Shown here: positions 43,601 to 54,508 of the stretch, piece by piece | Layout of the letters: every line of letters begins with the position of its first letter | Position numbering within the stretch: position 1 is the first letter of the stretch | Origin: Actinomycetota bacterium | GTDB taxonomy: Bacteria; Actinomycetota; Acidimicrobiia; Acidimicrobiales; JAMCPL01 | Assembly: GCA_023379675.1 (NCBI GenBank) | Contig: JAMCPL010000013.1 | Location: 1-62,216, forward strand | Direction of reading: 5' to 3' | DNA length: 62,216 bases | Position numbers and translations under genes: made by a program | The notes under the pieces: generated by a model | Told to the model about the DNA's origin: nothing | Database searches by the model: none | Seen by the model: the letters and a program-made list of their open reading frames with translations, nothing else

Positions 43601-44849
43601 GCACACCGCCGCCGCCACGATAGTTCAAAGCGTGTCGTTCCTACCTCAGCAGCTCCCGCCCGGTGCATCATCAGATACGCCTGTCAGTCTCTCCTGCCCA
43701 TCTGCTACCACCTGCTTCATCTTGGCGACCGGGCCGGATAGCGGCCATATCCACCTGTTCAGGACAACCGATTCGGGAGGCACATGGCTCGATATCACGC
43801 CAGCGCTTCCTGCAAGTGCACGTACTGCAAGGGCAGTGGGGCTGTCGTGCATCAGCCCGAGCACTTGCTGGCTGGTTGGCCAGATACAGTTCCAAGATGA
43901 GAGCGGCGCCTATATAAATGACGGAGACATCTGGGAGACGACCGACGGCGGAGTCTCCTGGATAGACGAGTACGCCAACCTTCCGGTAGGCCTGCGTAAC
44001 GCTGTCTATGCCCAAGGACAACAGATATGGGAACCGAGCGGCATATCCTGCGTCGCGCCAGGAACCTGTGTAGTCATGTCGCTGGAGAGCCCTTCAAACA
44101 GTGCCGGCGACCAGCTATACCCTATGATCAGCACCACTGACGGAGGCGCGACCTGGATAAATGATGGCCCTGGCATGCCCCTGTCCAACTTCGGGCCCTA
44201 TGACGTCTCATGCACTGCAGCCACTGACTGCATTGCCGCCGGCATGTACGTGAATCTGGATCATCGTTCTCCCTACTTCATTTCCGTTATTGCCACCACA
44301 AACGGCGGGGTTACGTGGCAAGACGAAGATCACGGTCTTCCCGCCGACGTCCAGTCGAGTGGCGGGTATCCCAGCCCAGCTCTTACGTGCCAGCCAACAG
44401 GCGCCTGCTGGCTTACCGGCGAGATCTCAGGCGGTTTCTCGACTACCAACGTTCTCGGCGATCCTCTGATCGTCAAGTCTACCGGCAGCGGTGCCTCGTG
44501 GTTGGATCTATCGGGCAATGCGCCACCTGGATACGACGAAAGCGCCAGCCCAGGCGATCCAGGTGTATGGATGTCTGCTGTATCGTGCGTAAGCCAGTGG
44601 ACATGTCTCATGGTCGGTAATGGTGGGCAGGTCAATTCCACGAGCCATACACTGGCCTTTTCCACGGCTGATGGCGGTGCTACCTGGGTGGATGACTCCG
44701 CCATGTTTCCCTCAGGATACCAGCATTTTGGAGTGGGGGGCATGGACGGGCAGGGACAGACACAGGCCCTATCGTGCCCTGCGGCTGACACCTGTTACCT
44801 ACTCGGTGAGAGCAACTCCCAGATGGCCCTGCTGTCGACAGCTCGCTGA
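40686..44849 (+). CDS. Large secreted protein: FN3, three DTR modules, Ig-like and BNR-like repeats
   Basis: The 1387-residue protein has a signal peptide ending near ALA at residue 31. A fibronectin type III domain follows (about 32-120; GAPTGVTAIAGTNEATLTW). Three Cys-free DTR modules come next (RRIADTRSDSGEPYTGDT, ARLADTRTGSGEPDAGK, FRIADTRTGSSEPYAGDT), each ending in a DV-GYY/GYT strand. A long beta-rich region (about 520-880) has no motif I know. An invasin-type Ig domain follows (near 895-980), then BNR-like repeats with a Cys pair (LSCxSxxTCxxxG and TTDGGxxW). GGAGGAGG lies 8 bases upstream. I infer a surface or extracellular binding protein. Confidence 0.88.
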   Translation: MLRRSLPIAAVAIAVAFAATSIIEVEPALAQTGAPGAPTGVTAIAGTNEATLTWTPPSSTGGSTITSYIITASPGGATLTVPGTSVTATMSGLAPGTAYSFTVTATNPAGNGPPSASSNSVTPQQPGSIYVPLPPRRIADTRSDSGEPYTGDTLGPGSTLDVQVAGIGGVPSTGATSAMLNVTTAGATASSYLTIYPAGDQRPTASSLNWASGQIVANLIQTQLGQNGQITIYNQQGSVNVVIDVEGYTTSTASSSESSSLYHALAPARLADTRTGSGEPDAGKILGPGNVLNVAVAGVGGVPATGATAAVINLTATDVTRPTFLTVYPAGENRPLASNINLSPGQTRCNRVTVPLPSSGGLSVYNNSGSVNVIMDVSGYYTSTSVSSHGSYLTPLPPFRIADTRTGSSEPYAGDTLATGGILKVQVAGVGGVPAENASVPPVAAVLNVTAVDAQVPSYLTVYPAGSMPPLASDINIVPGTAIPNLVIAKLSSSGAVDIYNYRGAVDVVVDVYGYLSGSTIIPPTTQVLSASSTQALSNVSPSGSTLTFSSSTPQLASLLPGDILALPSSMQAPDGLLRLVTAVSTPGSQVVVTTAPTDLSHALAGGGFSVNMPLDPSQIASVNPARAGVRLQPMITSSGPVSSPNCGTGFTAALSNVPLYSSSSGSVTASGCVGMSVSSGFSVNFPLFQAPQVNFSVTAQQTGQLALSATATVTAGYNSSVDLGEDILDPIDIQVGPIPVVLVPELDFVVNMDGQVTVGISDTVTEEATISAGLTCSGGNCSPTSSFNHTVHAGTPLVSGNASVKLSAGPELDILLYGIVGPTFGVEGNTQLSASSTADPWWTLTAGIDATAGITFKLLDITIASYSTTLISVTWPVAQAAGGLEPLTLVADPSSLVALTSSASTITAVVVSTQGQPVQGDSVSIAVSPSTCGKLSAPSIQTNVGGEAQVTYTASTTVETCTLTATESQGGHTAAATIVQSVSFLPQQLPPGASSDTPVSLSCPSATTCFILATGPDSGHIHLFRTTDSGGTWLDITPALPASARTARAVGLSCISPSTCWLVGQIQFQDESGAYINDGDIWETTDGGVSWIDEYANLPVGLRNAVYAQGQQIWEPSGISCVAPGTCVVMSLESPSNSAGDQLYPMISTTDGGATWINDGPGMPLSNFGPYDVSCTAATDCIAAGMYVNLDHRSPYFISVIATTNGGVTWQDEDHGLPADVQSSGGYPSPALTCQPTGACWLTGEISGGFSTTNVLGDPLIVKSTGSGASWLDLSGNAPPGYDESASPGDPGVWMSAVSCVSQWTCLMVGNGGQVNSTSHTLAFSTADGGATWVDDSAMFPSGYQHFGVGGMDGQGQTQALSCPAADTCYLLGESNSQMALLSTAR

Positions 44850-44936
44850 CCATACTGCACCGTGGGACGGAGTTTGCCGTTGGTAACTGCCAAGCGATAA
44901 GGTAAGCGACAAAGTCAGAGGATTAGGGCCAACAGT

Positions 44937-47947
<3,011 letters not shown>

Positions 47948-47949
47948 TT

Positions 47950-47955
47950 ATTCTA
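47950..47955 (-). promoter_or_regulatory. TAGAAT -10 box of a probable leaderless thiC
   Basis: TAGAAT ends 8 bases before the thiC ATG on the minus strand, with no Shine-Dalgarno site between. That leaves no room for a leader riboswitch on this transcript. Confidence 0.5.
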
Positions 47956-48473
47956 GCCGGTCGCTCCGGCGTGTGTGCCCGCGAGACGGCTATCGCCATT
48001 GAGGCTGCAAAGGAGGAGCCAGGAGCCCCGGCCTCTACGGTTACCATGCCGCCATCCTCTACGTAAGATCGCCATTGAGGCTGCAAAGGAGGAGCCAGGA
48101 GGCAGGAGAGAGGCGTGCTTGCGCCTTTACGGTCCGTAACCATCTACTGTGTGGGTATGGACTGGATGACACCACGTTATCCACGGGATGGAGCAACGGT
48201 CGTATGGACTGGCGGGAACGCCAGGGTGTGAGGCAGAATGGAGCAGAGAGCCGACGGTAGAAGCAGGATGCAGCACCTGGCACGGATTAATGCTTTGCGT
48301 GCAGCAAGGATTGTACAGTTCACTGTTCACGATCTGTGCTAGGTGGTTGTGCGTACGGCTGACACCGTATATGTCGTTGCACATCGTGAGTGCAGGAATA
48401 TGTTGCTGTTGTCGATATTCAAGAGACATTATCGTGGTGTAAGACACAATGGAAAGTATTGGAGTAGGACGAG
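47956..48473. other. Divergent intergenic region between thiC and acnA
   Basis: About 520 bases hold a 34-base direct repeat pair (47992-48101) and the upstream regions of both genes. No gene is supported. Confidence 0.5.
47992..48101. repeat. Pair of exact 34-base direct repeats, period 76
   Basis: The segment at 47992-48025 recurs at 48068-48101 with 42 unrelated bases between. It lies in the thiC-acnA intergenic region. Confidence 0.9.
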
Positions 48474-51400
48474 ATGGACATGAGTAATTTTGCTGGCGGC
48501 GCTGGCCCCCGTAATGGCTATGGAACAAGTGATCACCCGGAGCATGATTCACCTACCGACCGAGGCAGCCGACCAGGCCGTTCGCCAGGCAGCAATGGAA
48601 GCAACCAATCAGGCAGCCGTTCGCTTGACAGTTTCGGCGTTCGCTCGGAATTACGGGTGGGTGATGCCACCTACCAGATATTTGACCTGAACAAGCTGCC
48701 TGCGAGTTACGAGGTTCACCGCTTGCCTTACTGCCTGAAGGTCATCCTGGAAAACCTGCTGCGTCACGAGGATGGTGTCAATGTAAAGCGGGAGGACATA
48801 GAAGCTGTAGCCACGAGGATGCAAGGGCATGTAAGAACAACGGGCAGGGGACCAGCACCAGGAACAATGCCAGGAACAGCACGAGACTCAGCGGTGGCGG
48901 GAACAGCGATGGGCACGGGTACGGGCACTGCAACAGGTACGCCAGTCTGGGAGGGCGAGCAGTCCAGCCACGAGCAGTCCAGCCACGAGATAGCATTCAG
49001 CCCTGAAAGAGTGCTCATGCAGGATTTTACAGGCGTGCCTGCAGTTTGCGACCTAGCAGCGATGCGCGATGCCATGGTAAGGCTCGGTGGTGATCCGCAG
49101 AAGATCAACCCGCACGTGCCGGTCGAACTGGTCATAGACCACTCCGTCATCGTCGACTACTGGACCGGCGACAATCCGTTTGCGAGGAACGTGGAGATGG
49201 AGTACCACCGTAATATCGAACGCTACAGGCTCCTGCGCTATGCCCAGGGTGCCTTCGACAACTTCTCGGTGGTGCCTCCAGGTACGGGTATCTGCCATCA
49301 GGTAAACCTGGAATACCTCGCAAGGGTGGTGTTTGCTGCGGGCGACGGGGAATATATCGAGGCATATCCAGATACCCTCGTTGGCACTGATTCTCATACC
49401 ACGATGGTCAATGGCCTTGGCGTACTTGGCTGGGGGGTAGGGGGCATCGAGGCGGAGGCGGCTATGCTTGGCCAGCCACTTACCATGACGATACCAAGCG
49501 TAGTGGGGGTCCGGCTCTACGGGGAGTTGCAGCCGGGCGTTACCTCCACCGACCTCGTGCTCACCCTGACGGCGCTCCTGCGTTCTCACGGCGTAGTCGG
49601 GAAGCTGGTGGAATACTTCGGGGAAGGGATTGCATCATTACCAGTGGAGACAAGGGCGACGATCGCCAACATGGCCCCTGAGTACGGGGCCACCTGCGGG
49701 ATATTTCCCGTAGACGGGGCAAGTCTCGATTACCTGAGGATGACCGCCCGCCAGGATGAGCAGGTGAAGCTGGTGGATGCATATACGAAGCATCAGGGGC
49801 TCTTTCGTGGGTCAGGATATGCAGGCGCTGCGCAGGGCGCAACGGGTGGACAGGGCGCAACGGGTGGACAGGGCGGACCGAGCTCACCAGGCAGATCAGA
49901 TGAATTGGGCAGTAAGGATCATGGTGCTGAAGTGACGGGGTATGACGGGGTGATCTACGACGAGCTGGTCGAGCTCGACTTGTCATCGGTGGAACAGTCG
50001 ATTGCCGGGCCGTCCCGTCCTCAGGACAGGATCCCGCTTTCCGGTGCAAAGGCGGCCTTCCAGGACGTACTCGGGCATTCTCCGAAAACGCATGTGCTCG
50101 AGGGTGGGGATAAGTCTGGTGGGGATGGATCGAGCGGGGATAAGTCGGGCAGTGATACACCTGCGGAGGTCACACATCTCTCCGACGGGGACGTAGTGAT
50201 AGCGGCTATCACCAGTTGTACCAATACCTCCAATCCCTATGTCCTAGTGGCGGCGGGGCTGCTCGCAAAGAAGGCGGAGGACCTCGGGCTTTCACCGAAG
50301 CCCTGGGTTAAGACCTCCCTAGCTCCGGGTTCCCGGGTGGTAATGGACTACCTGGAAAGAGCAGGGCTCGACAGGGCGCTGGCCGGAATAGGCTTTAACC
50401 TTGTGGGTTATGGGTGCACCACCTGTATAGGCAATTCGGGGCCTTTGGTGCCTGGGGTGTCAGAGGCCATCAGGGAGGCAGATCTGACCACGTGCGCCGT
50501 ACTGTCGGGGAACCGCAACTTCGAGGGGCGCATACACCCTGACGTCCGGACCAACTACCTTGCTTCCCCTCCGCTGGTGGTAGCCTACGCACTTGCAGGT
50601 ACGATGCGCCTGGATCTGACCACAGAACCGGTCGGCACGACTCTTGACGGCCGCCCCGTATTCCTGAGAGATATCTGGCCGAGCGATGAGGAGGTCGTAT
50701 CGACGGTTAGGTCCTGCGTGACGAGGGGATCTTTCAAGAGCAGGTATGCCTCGGTCTTTACGGGCGACGAGCACTGGCAGTCGATCGATGTACCAGCAAG
50801 CGATACTTTCGACTGGGATACTGGTTCCACTTACGTACTCGAGCCACCGTTCTTCGCTGAGATGGACACGGCAGTCCCTCCGGTACGCTCTTTCGAGCGA
50901 GGGCGCGTCCTGGCCGTGCTAGGAGACAGCGTGACCACAGATCATATCTCTCCGGCGGGATCGATCTCGCCTACCAGCCCGGCCGGAGAGTGGCTCGAGG
51001 AACGCGGGGTGGAACCCAGGGAGTTCAATTCCTACGGTTCTAGGCGGGGCAACCACGAAGTGATGATGAGGGGTACCTTCGCCAACACTCGCATACGCAA
51101 CAAGATGGTGCCGGGACGGGAGGGTGGTTTCACCATACACATCCCCAGCAATACCCAGACAACGATATACGAGGCCGCTATGTTGTATGCGGGAACGGGA
51201 ACGAGGGCAGATACCGGAGCGGCCCGTAATGTGTCCACGGGCACAGGTGAACGTACAGGCATCGGCACGGACGCAGGCATCGCAGGCACTCCCCTCGCCA
51301 TTCTGGCCGGGAAGGAATACGGCACCGGGTCTTCTAGGGATTGGGCGGCAAAAGGCCCTGCTCTTCTTGGTATACGTGCGGTGGTGGCAAGGAGCTTCGA

Positions 51401-51674
51401 GAGAATCCACCGCTCAAACCTGGTGGGCATGGGCATACTGCCGCTGCAACTACCAGACGGTGTAGACCTCGAATCTTTGGGGATCGCTGGTAGCGAGGAG
51501 GTGTCTGTACCTGGGATCGAGGCTATCTCCAGCGACCCTGTGCCGCGCATTCTCGATGTTCGCTTTGGTGAAAAGGTGGTTGCCTGCACGGTCAGGCTCG
51601 ATACGGAGACCGAGGTGAAGTACTACCGCAATGGCGGCATTCTCCAGTACGTGCTGCGCCAGATGCTCGGGTAG
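48474..51674 (+). CDS. acnA: Aconitate hydratase AcnA with four low-complexity inserts
   Basis: Aconitase interconverts citrate and isocitrate. The 1066-residue protein is longer than AcnA enzymes I know (about 890-930). The three cluster Cys are in AITSCTNTSNPYV (near 579) and GYGCTTCIGNSGPL (near 647). Other motifs are VELVIDHSVIVDYW, VGTDSHTTMVNGLGVLGWGV, FNSYGSRRGNHEVMMRGTF and AGKEYGTGSSRDWAAKGP. Inserts occur at about 118-172 (TGTGTATGT and EQSSHEQSSH), 448-497 (QGATGGQGATGGQ), 543-564 (GGDKSGGDGSSGDKSG) and 906-939 (GTGTRADTG...GERTGIG). Each is Gly/Thr/Ser rich and partly encoded by tandem DNA repeats. The active site is intact. GGACGAG precedes the ATG directly. Confidence 0.94.
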   Translation: MDMSNFAGGAGPRNGYGTSDHPEHDSPTDRGSRPGRSPGSNGSNQSGSRSLDSFGVRSELRVGDATYQIFDLNKLPASYEVHRLPYCLKVILENLLRHEDGVNVKREDIEAVATRMQGHVRTTGRGPAPGTMPGTARDSAVAGTAMGTGTGTATGTPVWEGEQSSHEQSSHEIAFSPERVLMQDFTGVPAVCDLAAMRDAMVRLGGDPQKINPHVPVELVIDHSVIVDYWTGDNPFARNVEMEYHRNIERYRLLRYAQGAFDNFSVVPPGTGICHQVNLEYLARVVFAAGDGEYIEAYPDTLVGTDSHTTMVNGLGVLGWGVGGIEAEAAMLGQPLTMTIPSVVGVRLYGELQPGVTSTDLVLTLTALLRSHGVVGKLVEYFGEGIASLPVETRATIANMAPEYGATCGIFPVDGASLDYLRMTARQDEQVKLVDAYTKHQGLFRGSGYAGAAQGATGGQGATGGQGGPSSPGRSDELGSKDHGAEVTGYDGVIYDELVELDLSSVEQSIAGPSRPQDRIPLSGAKAAFQDVLGHSPKTHVLEGGDKSGGDGSSGDKSGSDTPAEVTHLSDGDVVIAAITSCTNTSNPYVLVAAGLLAKKAEDLGLSPKPWVKTSLAPGSRVVMDYLERAGLDRALAGIGFNLVGYGCTTCIGNSGPLVPGVSEAIREADLTTCAVLSGNRNFEGRIHPDVRTNYLASPPLVVAYALAGTMRLDLTTEPVGTTLDGRPVFLRDIWPSDEEVVSTVRSCVTRGSFKSRYASVFTGDEHWQSIDVPASDTFDWDTGSTYVLEPPFFAEMDTAVPPVRSFERGRVLAVLGDSVTTDHISPAGSISPTSPAGEWLEERGVEPREFNSYGSRRGNHEVMMRGTFANTRIRNKMVPGREGGFTIHIPSNTQTTIYEAAMLYAGTGTRADTGAARNVSTGTGERTGIGTDAGIAGTPLAILAGKEYGTGSSRDWAAKGPALLGIRAVVARSFERIHRSNLVGMGILPLQLPDGVDLESLGIAGSEEVSVPGIEAISSDPVPRILDVRFGEKVVACTVRLDTETEVKYYRNGGILQYVLRQMLG

Positions 51675-51741
51675 TGGATCATTGCCGGCCCAAGCAGCCT
51701 CTGTATTCCGAAGACGTTGGCGCTCATACGTGGCCATCTGG

Positions 51742-51863
51742 GAGCGTGAGTCAGAACCCCCGGCTGTTAACCCAGCAACCTTATATCTTGTGACTCCGCC
51801 GTAAAGCAATCACAATATCTTGTGTTCAATTTATATCGTAGTACGGTTCTGACCCACGCTCCA
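51742..51863. mobile_element. 122-base MITE-like element with 17-base inverted ends and target duplication
   Basis: The left end ggagcgtgagtcagaac (51742-51758) and the right end gttctgacccacgctcc (51847-51863) are inverted repeats with one mismatch. Identical atctg sequences flank both sides (51737-51741 and 51864-51868), as expected for a target-site duplication of 5 bases (6 if the border is shifted by one). The inside is AT-rich with no gene. A non-autonomous element moved by a transposase elsewhere in the genome is the simplest reading. Confidence 0.7.
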
Positions 51864-52008
51864 TCTGGTACGGACATTGTCATGGATTGGCGTGCAGTTG
51901 CATGGTACGGGATCAAGGAACGTGCGTATCAAACGCATCGCGTGCGTGCTTTCATTCACTTCTCATGAGGACATGAGGAGGCGGTATCCTACCGGTAAGC
52001 GCCGATGA

Positions 52009-53193
52009 TCAGCGGGTAGCGGATAGGATGATCGCATCTCCCTGCCCGCCGCCGCCGCAGAGACCCGCTGCGCCCAGAGCCGCTCCACGGGCTTTCATCT
52101 CGTAGAGCAAAGTGACAACCAGGCGGGCTCCTGAAGCTCCCAACGGGTGTCCGAGTGCTATAGCCCCTCCATTGAGATTGCAAACCTGGCTGTCAATGCC
52201 CAGATCGTCCATCGAGGCGAGTCCTACCGCTGCAAAGGCTTCGTTGATTTCGAACAGATCGACATCTCCTATGGACCTGCCGGCTCTTTCAAGTGCTTTG
52301 CGGATGGCGCTGGATGGCTGATGCAGTAGCGATGCGTTAGGGCCTGCTACCTGGCCATAGCCGGATATCTCACCGAGAGGTTCAGCACCGAGGCGAATCG
52401 CCGTGTCTCTGGATGTCACGATGACTGCTGCCGCACCGTCGGAGATCTGGCTTGCATTACCGGCGGTGATCGTACCGTCCGGTGAAAATGCCGGTTTGAG
52501 ACTGGATAGAGATTCAACGGTAGTACCTGGACGTATCCCCTCGTCTGAATCGACGGTTACGGGATCCCCCTTACGTTGAGGTATGGAGACTGGAGCCATC
52601 TCCAATGCGAAACGCCCATCTTTCTGGGCATTGGCGGCGCGTTCGTGAGATAGCGCCGCAAAGGCATCCTGCCGTTCTCTGGACACCACGGTCGCTGTGT
52701 TGTAGCCGTCCGTTGACTTTCCCATTGCGCAGTGGTCAAAAGCACACGTGAGACCGTCGTACATCATCGAGTCGACTATGGTGGCATCTCCCAAGCGGTA
52801 GCCCTGCCTTGCCTGATCCAACAGGTAAGGCCCACGAGTCATCGACTCCATGCCTCCTGCCACCACTATGTCCGCCTCTCCTGCATTGATCATCAGATCA
52901 GCCAGGTAGATGGCGTTCATGCCCGACAAGCACACTTTATTGACGGTTGTCGAGGGTGTATCCATGGGTATGCCCGCACCTGCAGCGGCTTGCCTAGCGG
53001 TTATCTGCCCCTGTCCTGCTTGGAGCACATGCCCCATGAAGACGTAGTCGACTTGCTCTGGCGTGATGCCTGCTCGTGCCAGAGATTCTTTGATGGCCAC
53101 AGCGCCAAGATCCACTGCACTCAAGGATGCAAGTGACCCCGACAGCTTGCCAATGGGAGTCCTAGCTCCCGATAGGATAACAGTTCCAGCCAT
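52009..53193 (-). CDS. Acetyl-CoA C-acetyltransferase (thiolase)
   Basis: The 394-residue biosynthetic-type thiolase would condense two acetyl-CoA to acetoacetyl-CoA or run in reverse. Active-site motifs are VNKVCLSGMNAIYLA (acyl Cys near 89), NEAFAAVGLASM, GGAIALGHPLGASG (His) and CGGGGQGDA (second Cys). AGGAGG lies 5 bases before the ATG. Together with ccr at 31657 it could feed acetoacetyl-CoA towards crotonyl-CoA, though the reductase and dehydratase steps are not in this window. Confidence 0.95.
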   Translation of the reverse strand: MAGTVILSGARTPIGKLSGSLASLSAVDLGAVAIKESLARAGITPEQVDYVFMGHVLQAGQGQITARQAAAGAGIPMDTPSTTVNKVCLSGMNAIYLADLMINAGEADIVVAGGMESMTRGPYLLDQARQGYRLGDATIVDSMMYDGLTCAFDHCAMGKSTDGYNTATVVSRERQDAFAALSHERAANAQKDGRFALEMAPVSIPQRKGDPVTVDSDEGIRPGTTVESLSSLKPAFSPDGTITAGNASQISDGAAAVIVTSRDTAIRLGAEPLGEISGYGQVAGPNASLLHQPSSAIRKALERAGRSIGDVDLFEINEAFAAVGLASMDDLGIDSQVCNLNGGAIALGHPLGASGARLVVTLLYEMKARGAALGAAGLCGGGGQGDAIILSATR

Positions 53194-53220
53194 CAGCGCC
53201 TCCTAACCGTTACTATCACG

Positions 53221-54339
53221 CTAAGCTACGACCTGGCGTACCATCCGGCTGCTACCTGTATGGATAAGTCCCATTGCTTCCAGTATGACCTTTAGATCAT
53301 GCGGGTTATCGGCAGACCTCATTGCTTCGTCCAGGGTGATGACATTGTCACGAAGCATCTTGGCAAGAGTCTGATCGAAAGTCTGCATCCCGTAGTATTC
53401 GCCATCAGCGATTATCTGAGTGATGTCTGCCGTCTGCTCGGGATCAAGGATGGCCTGCTGTATGCGTCCCGTAGATACACATATCTCGAAAGCCGGAACC
53501 CTGCCCGTGCCATCGGCTTTTGGCAAGAGCCTTTCGGCGATTATCCCCTTCAACGAGGAGGACAGGCTGACTCGTACTTGCTGATGCTGGTGCGGAGGGA
53601 AGAAATCCACTATCCTGTTGATGGTTTCGGGAACATTGGTCGTGTGAACGGTGGAGAGCAACAAATGGCCAGTCTCTGCAGCTGTAAGTGCCGCGTATAC
53701 CGTCTCTGGGTCGCGCATCTCTCCCACCAGTATTACATCAGGATCCTGGCGTAAGACCACCCTCATTGCCGCCTGGAAACTGGTCGTATCGAATCCTACT
53801 TCCCGCTGGTCTATAGCGGCCAAATCATCCCTGTGGAGATATTCCACCGGATCCTCGATTCCCACTATATGGCATGCACGTGTGTGGTTTATATGGTCGA
53901 TCATCGCGGCGAGCGTGGTAGTCTTGCCCGATCCGGTTGGACCTGTTACCAGCACCATACCTCTTTGTTCTTCCGCAAGCTGGCGTATGACATCGGGAAG
54001 GCCGAGTTCCTCCATAGTGACGGACGGCCGTACTCTCCTGATGGCAAGAGCGACCGACGAACGCTGGTAGTAAGCATTCACTCTGAAACGACCTAATCCG
54101 GGTACGCTGTAAGCGAAGTCCGCTTCATGCTGATCCTGGAAGATTTTTAGGATGTTGGATGGCATCATGGATTGTGCGAGCAGGCTCGTGTCATCAGCGG
54201 TGAGGGGCGGCATATCGTTCAGTGATCTCAAGTCACCGTTCACGCGCACTCTTGGTGGCGCACCTACTTTCATGTGCAGGTCCGAGCCATCAATTTCACC
54301 CAGTAGCTTTAACACCTTGTCAAGATCGCTTTTGTCCAT
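53221..54339 (-). CDS. pilT: Type IV pilus retraction ATPase PilT
   Basis: PilT drives pilus retraction, needed for twitching and DNA uptake. The 372-residue hexameric ATPase has Walker A GPTGSGKTTTLAAMIDHIN (near 130), the Asp box GIEDPVEYLH, Walker B QDPDVILVGEMRDPET (near 203) and the His box HLLLSTVHTTN. The C-terminus is the PilT-type. The ATG at 54339 is preceded by TATAAT with 9 bases between and no ribosome site. A GTG at 54357 would lie within this promoter. No other pilus gene adjoins it. With comM, dprA and a prepilin-peptidase fragment it suggests natural competence. Confidence 0.95.
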   Translation of the reverse strand: MDKSDLDKVLKLLGEIDGSDLHMKVGAPPRVRVNGDLRSLNDMPPLTADDTSLLAQSMMPSNILKIFQDQHEADFAYSVPGLGRFRVNAYYQRSSVALAIRRVRPSVTMEELGLPDVIRQLAEEQRGMVLVTGPTGSGKTTTLAAMIDHINHTRACHIVGIEDPVEYLHRDDLAAIDQREVGFDTTSFQAAMRVVLRQDPDVILVGEMRDPETVYAALTAAETGHLLLSTVHTTNVPETINRIVDFFPPHQHQQVRVSLSSSLKGIIAERLLPKADGTGRVPAFEICVSTGRIQQAILDPEQTADITQIIADGEYYGMQTFDQTLAKMLRDNVITLDEAMRSADNPHDLKVILEAMGLIHTGSSRMVRQVVA

Positions 54340-54348
54340 AGAACACAC

Positions 54349-54354
54349 ATTATA
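54349..54354 (-). promoter_or_regulatory. TATAAT -10 box of pilT
   Basis: A perfect TATAAT on the minus strand ends 9 bases before the ATG, with no Shine-Dalgarno site. The expected leader is at most about 3 bases. Confidence 0.6.
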
Positions 54355-54508
54355 CACCCTAGTGGCAAGTGTCGCTTGAATTTTGCCTATTACGCGTATC
54401 GAGCTGTGAATAATGCTCGTGCTCTGGTTGCCGCGCTCATTGCCGAAGCATCAACGATATCTCTGAGGGTTTGCATAGGCAGGCAGAATCCGTTATGATG
54501 AAACGGTA

